Part shown: positions 31,884 through 36,629 of the stretch, piece after piece
Numbering within the stretch: position 1 is the first letter of the stretch
Layout of the letters: each line of letters starts with the position of its first letter
Source of the DNA: Pseudomonadales bacterium
Lineage (GTDB): Bacteria > Pseudomonadota > Gammaproteobacteria > Pseudomonadales > Pseudohongiellaceae
DNA: 36,629 bases
Direction: 5' to 3'
Assembly (NCBI GenBank): GCA_022819645.1
Contig: JAJEGU010000080.1
Span: 1 to 36,629, forward strand
The notes under the pieces: generated by a model
Database searches by the model: none
What the model saw: the letters and a program-made list of their open reading frames with translations, nothing else
Told to the model about the DNA's origin: nothing
Translations under genes and position numbers: made by a program

Positions 31884-32042
31884 CTACCACATGCGCAACT
31901 CGTCTTCGTTGATGCTGTCCGTAAAATCCGGAACCGAGGTAGTCAGATGAGACAGGGCGCCAAAGCTGTCCCGGATAAATTGCATGGGTGGGGGGATTCG
32001 GTTTAGGCTAGTCTGCCTCGCCATATTCCAAGAGCGATAAAG
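31884..32042. other. Intergenic region upstream of the Tat-linked operon
   Basis: The 159 bases contain no convincing gene. A minus-strand frame at 31884-31985 (starts MQFIRDSFGALSH) has protein-like composition but only 33 codons and no ribosome binding site. The segment just before 32043 (AAGAGCGATAAAG) provides a weak ribosome binding site for the isomerase gene. Confidence 0.35.
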
Positions 32043-32882
32043 ATGCAACGCAGACAGGTTTTCCGGGCGCTTGGCGCAGTTTTTGCGGTGTCCGCGCTGG
32101 ATCGGGCCTTCGGCGGCTCCAACGCCTTGGCCCAGGGCCGCCGGGTCGAGCGCCCCGGATTGCAACTCTATACCCTGCGCGGGGAAATGAACGCGGACTT
32201 TGAAGGCACTCTCGCCCGGGTTGCGGAATTGGGCTACCGGGAAATGGAATTCGCCGGCTACTACGATCGCAGCGCCGAACAGGTTCGCCGGGCTCTGGCC
32301 GACAATGGCATGACTTCACCCGCCGCCCATATCCAGTTGCAGGCGGTTCGGGAAAATCTGACGGCGGAAATCGACTTTGCCGCCGGGGTCGGCCAGCGGT
32401 TTCTGGTGGTCCCCAGCCTTCCCGGCGACGAGCGCAGCCTCGATGACTACCGCCGCCACGCCGAAACCCTCAACAGCGCCGGCGAACAATGCCGCGAGGC
32501 CGGCCTGAAAATGGGCTACCACAATCACGATTTCGAATTCGAGAACACGAACGGGCGCACCCCCTACGATATTTTGCTGGAAGAGACCGACCCCGAACTC
32601 GTGGACATGGAACTTGACCTGTTCTGGATCGTTCATGCCGGCCACGACCCAATGGTCTGGTTCGCCAAGCATCCGGGCCGCTTCAGCATGCTTCACGTCA
32701 AGGACCGCAACGCCGGCGGCATGATGGTGGATGTGGGCAGCGGCGAGATTGATTTCGGCGGCATTTTCGCCGAGGCGGACACTGCGGGATTCCGTCACTT
32801 CTTCGTCGAACACGATAATCCCGGCGACGGTTTCGCTTCTGTCACCAACAGCTTGAGACACCTGCGCGAGCTGCGCTTCTGA
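32043..32882 (+). CDS. Exported sugar phosphate isomerase/epimerase-type TIM barrel
   Basis: A 279-residue protein of the xylose-isomerase-like TIM-barrel family. The N-terminus MQRRQVFRALG with a following hydrophobic stretch is a Tat signal, so the folded protein is exported. Barrel strands carry the usual metal ligands: MEFAGYY, MGYHNHDFEF, MELDLFW (Glu/Asp), HVKDR and FVEHDN. Such exported members are often encoded with GMC dehydrogenases and act on 3-keto sugars or inosose. The next gene starts 16 bases later. I infer a role in isomerising or cleaving an oxidised sugar; the exact reaction is unknown. Confidence 0.82.
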   Translation: MQRRQVFRALGAVFAVSALDRAFGGSNALAQGRRVERPGLQLYTLRGEMNADFEGTLARVAELGYREMEFAGYYDRSAEQVRRALADNGMTSPAAHIQLQAVRENLTAEIDFAAGVGQRFLVVPSLPGDERSLDDYRRHAETLNSAGEQCREAGLKMGYHNHDFEFENTNGRTPYDILLEETDPELVDMELDLFWIVHAGHDPMVWFAKHPGRFSMLHVKDRNAGGMMVDVGSGEIDFGGIFAEADTAGFRHFFVEHDNPGDGFASVTNSLRHLRELRF

Positions 32883-32898
32883 TGCGGGAGGGCCGCCC

Positions 32899-33444
32899 AT
32901 GAAAACCCGGCGCGAATTGCTGCGCGAGTTGATTATCTCGGTGGGCGGCATCACCGCCCTCGCCGCCTGCGGCGATGCGCCGGTGGTGGTTGCCACCGCC
33001 ACCGGTGAAGCCGGTCGTTTCCATACGCCGGAAGAAATGGAACTGATGGCGCGCCTTGCCGAACTGATCATCCCCCGCACGGAAACTCCCGGCGCAATCG
33101 ACGTCAATGTGCCCGGCTATATCGACGGCCTGATGGCGGACTGGGCCGGCGAGGAAACCCGCGCCGCGCACCGGCGGGCGCTGGCGGAAATTCGCCGCCG
33201 CCTGTCCGCCGATGGCGGTTTCCTGGCGCTGGACGACAGCGAGGCCGAAATCCTCCTCGCCGAACTCGACCGCGCCGCATTCGCGGAAGCCGCCGGTGAA
33301 CTCGGCGGCTATCGCACTTTCAAGGGCTATGTCACCCGTTCCTATTTCGCAACCGAAGACGGGGCGCGTGAGGAATTGCAATGGGTCGCGGTTCCCGGCC
33401 GCTGGGACCCGGACGTGCTGGTCAGCGACCGGCAAGGGGTCTGA
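32899..33444 (+). CDS. Gluconate 2-dehydrogenase subunit 3-like protein
   Basis: A 181-residue small subunit of membrane-bound GMC-type sugar dehydrogenases. MKTRRELLRE and the hydrophobic stretch form a twin-arginine-like signal, ending with a possible lipobox LAAC (Cys24). The domain follows with MELMARLAELIIPRTETPGA (split: LAELIIPRTETPGA), the family's best-kept segment, and a C-terminal YFATEDGAREEL. In characterised complexes this subunit is needed for export and activity of the flavoprotein, which lacks its own signal. Here the GMC gene starts 2 bases after the stop, as expected for a tightly coupled pair. Confidence 0.88.
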   Translation: MKTRRELLRELIISVGGITALAACGDAPVVVATATGEAGRFHTPEEMELMARLAELIIPRTETPGAIDVNVPGYIDGLMADWAGEETRAAHRRALAEIRRRLSADGGFLALDDSEAEILLAELDRAAFAEAAGELGGYRTFKGYVTRSYFATEDGAREELQWVAVPGRWDPDVLVSDRQGV

Positions 33445-33446
33445 GC

Positions 33447-35156
33447 ATGGCGGAAGCGACACAGTTCGACGCGATTGTAGTGGGCTCGGGCATGAGCGGC
33501 GGCATGTCCGCCAAGGAATTGTGCGAACGGGGGCTGCGGGTGCTCGTGCTCGAGCGGGGCCCGGAAATCGTTCCGGAGCGCGACTACAGCGACAACCTCT
33601 CCCCCTGGCAAAGCCCCAATTTCGACAACGTGTCCGAGGACGAGATCGCCCAGCGCTATTTTCGCCAGTATCCCGGTGTCCCTTATGCCCTCAAGGAATC
33701 CAACAAGGATTTCTGGGTCAGGGATGATATACACGACTATGTGGAGGCCGAAGGCACCCGCTACGAATGGCTGCGGGGCTACCATACCGCGGGCCGCTCG
33801 ATCATGTGGAGCCGGCAGACCTACCGTCTCGGCCCCCAGGATTTCGAGGAAAACCAGCGTGAGGGCGTGGCGATCGACTGGCCCGTGCGATACGAGGATA
33901 TCGTTCCCTGGTACGAAAAAGTCGAGACTTTTGTCGGCATCGCCGGCAGCGAGGAGGGCCTGAGCCATTTGCCGGACAGCGTATTCCAGCCGCCATTTGA
34001 ATTGACCGCGGTGGAGAAGGCATTCAGGCAGCGCGTCGAGGCCAGCTTTCCCGGCCGCAATGTCATTCCCGCGCGGGTCGCCCATCTCACCGACGCCACC
34101 GAAGAGCAGCGCTCGCTCGGCCGCTCCAATTGCCAGCTCCGCAACCGCTGCCACCACGGTTGCAGCTTCCGGTCCTATTTTTCTTCGCTCAACGCCACCC
34201 TGCCCGCGGCCGAGCGCACCGGCAATCTGACCATGGTGCACAATGCCATCGTGCAGTCCCTGGAATACGACCCGGAATCCAACCGCGTCAGCGGGGTGCG
34301 GGTGGTCGACGCCGAAACCAGTGAAGCCCGAACCTACACCAGCCGGATCGTATTCCTCAATGCTTCCGCCATCGCCTCGGCGCTGATTCTGCTGCAATCG
34401 CAGTCGGAAAGCTTCCCCACTGGCCTTGCCAATCGTTCCGACCAGGTGGGCCGCAATCTCATGGACCATGTCAGCGGCGCCGGCGCCGCCGGCATCATGC
34501 GCGGTTTCGACGACCGCAAGGTCTTCGGCCGCCGGCCCAGCGGCGGAATCTACATCCCCCGCTACGCGAACATCACCGAAACCGACAAGCCATACACCCG
34601 GGGTTTCGGCTACCAGGGCGGCGCAAGCCCACTCGGCCACGCCAACGGCCAGATTCCCGGCATTGGCAGGCAATTCAAGGAATCCCACCGCCGGCCCGGC
34701 CCCTGGCGAATCTCCATCGGCGCCTTCGGCGAGCAACTGCCGAATCCCGACAACCGGGTGACGCTGCATCCCACAAGAGCCGACCGCTGGGGCAATCCCC
34801 TGCCGGTGTTCGAGGTGCGCTACAGCCGCAACGAGGAAATCATGCTCGAAGAAGCCCGCAAGGACGCCATCGCCATGCTGGAAGCCGCGGGCTGCGAGGA
34901 AATCACGTCATCTCCGGTGAACCTGACCAACCCGGGCAACCGCATCCACGAAATGGGCAGCGCCCGCATGGGCCGCGACCCGGCAAGCTCGGTGCTCAAC
35001 GGCTGGTGCCAGGCCCACGACGTGCCCAACCTTTTCATCACCGACGGCGCCTTCATGGTCTCAGCCGCCTGCCAGAACCCGTCCCTGACCTACATGGCCT
35101 TCAGCGCCAGAGCCGCCAACCACGCCGCCGACCTGCTGGCGGAGGGAACTCTTTGA
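33447..35156 (+). CDS. GMC-family FAD-dependent sugar dehydrogenase, catalytic subunit
   Basis: A 569-residue glucose-methanol-choline oxidoreductase. The FAD-binding motif VVGSGMSGG lies at about residues 11-19, followed by VLVLERG. The middle holds the cysteine-bearing NRCHHGCSFRS. The C-terminal domain has the GMC signature HEMGSARMGRDP with an active-site His, and ITDGAFMVSAACQNPSLTYMA (split: SAACQNPSLTYMA) with the conserved Asn. No signal peptide is present, consistent with piggy-back Tat export by the small subunit. The set is like glucose/glucoside 3-dehydrogenases, which create 3-keto sugars. No cytochrome subunit lies adjacent. Start ATG at 33447 is two bases after the upstream stop. 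Confidence 0.9.
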   Translation: MAEATQFDAIVVGSGMSGGMSAKELCERGLRVLVLERGPEIVPERDYSDNLSPWQSPNFDNVSEDEIAQRYFRQYPGVPYALKESNKDFWVRDDIHDYVEAEGTRYEWLRGYHTAGRSIMWSRQTYRLGPQDFEENQREGVAIDWPVRYEDIVPWYEKVETFVGIAGSEEGLSHLPDSVFQPPFELTAVEKAFRQRVEASFPGRNVIPARVAHLTDATEEQRSLGRSNCQLRNRCHHGCSFRSYFSSLNATLPAAERTGNLTMVHNAIVQSLEYDPESNRVSGVRVVDAETSEARTYTSRIVFLNASAIASALILLQSQSESFPTGLANRSDQVGRNLMDHVSGAGAAGIMRGFDDRKVFGRRPSGGIYIPRYANITETDKPYTRGFGYQGGASPLGHANGQIPGIGRQFKESHRRPGPWRISIGAFGEQLPNPDNRVTLHPTRADRWGNPLPVFEVRYSRNEEIMLEEARKDAIAMLEAAGCEEITSSPVNLTNPGNRIHEMGSARMGRDPASSVLNGWCQAHDVPNLFITDGAFMVSAACQNPSLTYMAFSARAANHAADLLAEGTL

Positions 35157-35211
35157 ATCACTAAAGGTGCAGTACCCGCAGACGTTAAGTTGAAACAGAA
35201 GTCAGGTATCG

Positions 35212-35241
35212 TTGCATCAATGTCCTGAAATTGGATATACT
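35212..35241 (+). promoter_or_regulatory. Candidate sigma-70 promoter for the small ORFs
   Basis: TTGCAT (35212-35217) and TATACT (35236-35241) are separated by 18 bases. The -35 matches four of six consensus positions and the -10 five of six. The expected transcription start is near 35248, leaving a ~30-base leader with GGAGA before the ATG at 35278. Confidence 0.5.
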
Positions 35242-35277
35242 CTTTGCCCCCACCCCAAGGGGAGAATGGAGACTCAT

Positions 35278-35448
35278 ATGAAAACCCCAAAAAGCAATGC
35301 CCGTGATGGCAAGAAATCGTCCTCCGAACTTCGACGAGAAGCCGTCACAAGGACCGTAAAACGGAATGCACGAGGCAACATTCAATTGACAAACGGCAAA
35401 TTTGTCACACCCGGTGATAAGTGCCTCAATAGAATTGACAATATCTAG
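35278..35448 (+). CDS. Small basic hypothetical protein
   Basis: A 56-residue, lysine- and arginine-rich protein (SSSELRREAVTRTVKRN) with a C-terminal GKFVTPGDKCLN. No family is recognised. The charge suggests nucleic acid binding, which is only inference. The ATG is supported by GGAG 7 bases upstream and by the promoter at 35212-35241. A longer frame starting near 35212 would include the promoter and is rejected. The low GC content differs sharply from the GMC gene upstream. It is followed 12 bases later by another small ORF that the MITE-like element interrupts. Confidence 0.55.
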   Translation: MKTPKSNARDGKKSSSELRREAVTRTVKRNARGNIQLTNGKFVTPGDKCLNRIDNI

Positions 35449-35460
35449 TATAGCCAGAGC

Positions 35461-35553
35461 ATGGATAGTCGTAGTACGCAATACCTCCCTCTTCTAGAAC
35501 TATACAAGAAAGCCGAAGACACCATCCATATTCTCGGACTCGAATCCGATGGT
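35461..35553 (+). pseudogene. ORF interrupted by the MITE-like element
   Basis: ATG at 35461 opens a frame with good protein character (YLPLLELYKKAEDTIHILGL) that runs into the inverted-end element at 35554 after 31 codons. If the element is removed, leaving one CTAG, the frame would stop two codons later (GCT TAA). So either the original gene was a ~33-residue peptide or its 3' part was lost as well. Co-transcription with the 56-residue ORF is likely. Confidence 0.45.
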
Positions 35554-35823
35554 CTAGTGTGCTGTCCCACAAGTTCGCCGTATTTCAGCGCGCCCCCCGC
35601 GGTGTGTGGCAAGGCGCGGTTCGCAGGTAATGGCCCGCCCCATTGCCAAGGAGCGCAACGCGGCCACGCGCCGCGGGGGGCGCGCCCTTCGGGAGCGGTC
35701 CTGAAGCGCCACCGCGGCGTTGCCGCCCTTGGCAATACACCCGGTATTGCCCGCGGACGGCGCCGTGCATTGACGCTTCAGGACCGCTCTGAAATGCGGC
35801 GAACTTGTGGGACAGCACACTAG
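35554..35823. mobile_element. MITE-like element with CTAG ends
   Basis: A 270-bp element whose two ends are inverted copies over about 39 bp: CTAGTGTGCTGTCCCACAAG and the following TTCGCCG are perfect, then ATTTCAG matches after one mismatch. A second perfect 16-bp inverted repeat lies inside (GAGCGGTCCTGAAGCG at 35693-35708 and its complement at 35774-35789), and a third (TTGCCAAGG with CCTTGGCAA) within that. CTAG at both ends could be a 4-bp target duplication. No transposase is encoded. The inside is extremely GC-rich, unlike its flanks. This is a non-autonomous element mobilised, presumably, by an IS elsewhere in the genome. Confidence 0.82.
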
Positions 35824-35868
35824 CTTAAGCTTACGCCATCGAATTCGGCGGCACTTCCCTGTGCCGCA

Positions 35869-35897
35869 GGGAAGCTCTGACTTGATCAGAGCTTCCC
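35869..35897 (-). terminator. Strong hairpin at the end of the right-edge gene
   Basis: GGGAAGCTCTGA pairs perfectly with TCAGAGCTTCCC around a 5-base loop, touching the stop codon of the minus-strand gene at 35897. A second hairpin (CTTCCCTG with CAGGGAAG, 35854-35874) overlaps it. No T-run follows. A related but decayed sequence is at about 27625-27650, so this is also a dispersed repeat. Confidence 0.5.
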
Positions 35898-36629
35898 TAG
35901 TTCGACATCGCCTGCTGCAGGGCCTGATCCTCAAGGCACTGGATGGCCGCAACCACCGGGTTCCAGCGACCGGGGGAATAGCTGTTTGCCATCTCCCGGG
36001 CCCCGGCGGCGGTCATGACCGTCGCATCGTTGGCCGTGCCGCGGAAGGTGTGCAGCACCCGCAGCCAGCGTTCCACATGGGCCGCGCCGTAGTGGGTCTC
36101 CTCGCTGTAGTCCTCCACGTCGTCCTCCAGTTCCTGGGAAACACAGGCCACCGGTTCGGGTTCGGGTTCGGGTTCGGGTTCGGGCTCGGGCTCGGGCTCG
36201 GTTTCAGTATCGGCTTGTGCCGTTACCCTGGATTCCAGATCGGTCAGGGCTTCCACGATCGGATTCCAGCGGCTGGCGGTATAGGTGTCCGCCATGTTCT
36301 GCGCTTCGGCGGCTGTCATGGCGGTATAGCCTTGCTGGATGGCATCCTGTTCACCGAAAGCCGCAAGCACGCGCATCCAGCGGTCCACATGGGCCTGTCC
36401 ATGCTGGGTCTGTCCGGCCCAGGTCCGCACCCGGGCTTTCAGTTCGCTGTAGTCAGCCTGTTGCTGGTCGTTGCCCTCTTCGGATTGAAGGCTGTGCTGA
36501 TCGTCCTGGGACTCCAGGCCGTCACCCTGGTTCAGCGGCGTATTGTCCCGTTTCCAGTTGATCCCGTCCGCCGTGCATCGTTCCCGGGCGTAGGCGGAAC
36601 CGGTGTATAAGTGACCATTGGGGAACCGG
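35897..36629 (-). CDS. Repeat protein with (EP)n linker, 5' end beyond the window
   Basis: The frame is open from the right edge of the window to the stop at 35897, giving at least 243 residues; the true start lies outside. Two related modules of about 65 residues are visible. The first holds HVDRWMRVL, TAAEAQNMADTY and SRWNPIVEAL, the second HVERWLRVL, TAAGAREMANSY and GRWNPVVAAI. They are joined by a linker of about eight Glu-Pro pairs. Before the first module comes a Gln/Asp/Ser-rich part and NGHLYTGSAYARERC. I do not recognise the module by name. Repeats plus a rigid EP spacer suggest a large surface or secreted protein. A similar C-terminal end occurs as a remnant at 209-283. Confidence 0.7.
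   Translation of the reverse strand, partial: RFPNGHLYTGSAYARERCTADGINWKRDNTPLNQGDGLESQDDQHSLQSEEGNDQQQADYSELKARVRTWAGQTQHGQAHVDRWMRVLAAFGEQDAIQQGYTAMTAAEAQNMADTYTASRWNPIVEALTDLESRVTAQADTETEPEPEPEPEPEPEPEPVACVSQELEDDVEDYSEETHYGAAHVERWLRVLHTFRGTANDATVMTAAGAREMANSYSPGRWNPVVAAIQCLEDQALQQAMSN
36153..36200. repeat. Hexanucleotide tandem repeat coding for Glu-Pro
   Basis: Eight consecutive 6-base units lie here: five GGTTCG followed by three GGCTCG on the plus strand. On the coding (minus) strand they specify Glu-Pro. Unit-number changes keep the frame and would only alter spacer length. Confidence 0.9.

Noticed and set aside
31884..31985. 33-codon minus-strand frame (starts MQFIRDSFGALSH)
   Set aside because: The composition is protein-like, but it is very short, has no ribosome binding site and matches nothing I recognise.
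36153..36200. Short tandem units that could suggest a CRISPR or iteron array
   Set aside because: The 6-base units are contiguous without spacers and encode an in-frame Glu-Pro linker.
1..36629. tRNA or rRNA genes
   Set aside because: No cloverleaf with a GTTCGA-type T-loop in proper context and no rRNA-like sequence was noticed by eye. A tRNAscan and Infernal run would settle this.

Overview
The window is GC-rich, gene-dense DNA from a Proteobacterium, most likely a gammaproteobacterium. The reasons are the trhO/sseA/DUF3014 neighbourhood, the CoA-ester catabolic cluster typical of that group, and Tat and lipoprotein signals of proteobacterial type. No rRNA, tRNA or CRISPR array was seen. 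No phage or IS transposase was recognised.

Layout. 1-393: an edge region with small hairpins and a short decayed coding remnant. 394-4960 (minus): tRNA hydroxylase trhO, mercaptopyruvate sulfurtransferase sseA, a DUF3014 protein, a peroxiredoxin with an in-frame UGA at its catalytic position, and a TPR protein. 5034-9264 (minus): a complete spermidine/putrescine-type ABC importer (two permeases, binding protein, ATPase). 9465-12489 (minus): a class III aminotransferase and an amidohydrolase lipoprotein, bracketed by two copies of a ~170-bp element with inverted ends. 12858-23079 (plus): a CoA-ester cluster with an HMG-CoA-synthase-like/DUF35 fusion, a thiolase, a methylsuccinyl-CoA-dehydrogenase-like enzyme, an SDR, a hydratase-2, a mesaconyl-CoA C1-C4 CoA transferase-like enzyme and an acyl-CoA ligase. 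A two-gene antisense islet (DUF2188 plus a TIR/deoxyribosyltransferase-like protein) interrupts it. 23279-27583: a secreted cytochrome c/monooxygenase-like protein and its secreted neighbour, then a scarred island (acyl-CoA synthetase fragment, a small ORF, an ankyrin protein, a duplicated gene 3' end). 27979-31883: a TPR protein and an alkylsulfatase-like metallo-beta-lactamase. 32043-35156: a Tat-linked operon of TIM-barrel epimerase/isomerase, gluconate-dehydrogenase-like small subunit and GMC flavoprotein. 35157-36629: small ORFs, a MITE-like element, and the 3' part of a repeat-bearing protein with an (EP)n linker.

The strongest observation is the peroxiredoxin at 3348-3881. TGA replaces the peroxidatic cysteine codon, the frame continues as a complete peroxiredoxin fold, and a hairpin with the geometry of a bacterial SECIS lies just downstream. 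Many neighbouring genes end in TGA, so TGA is a normal stop here. The other candidate system is the CoA cluster, which combines dehydrogenase, intramolecular CoA transferase, hydratase, dehydrogenase and thiolase activities in a set that does not match a pathway I can name.

Functions are assigned from protein sequence features and memory of the families. No database search was possible.
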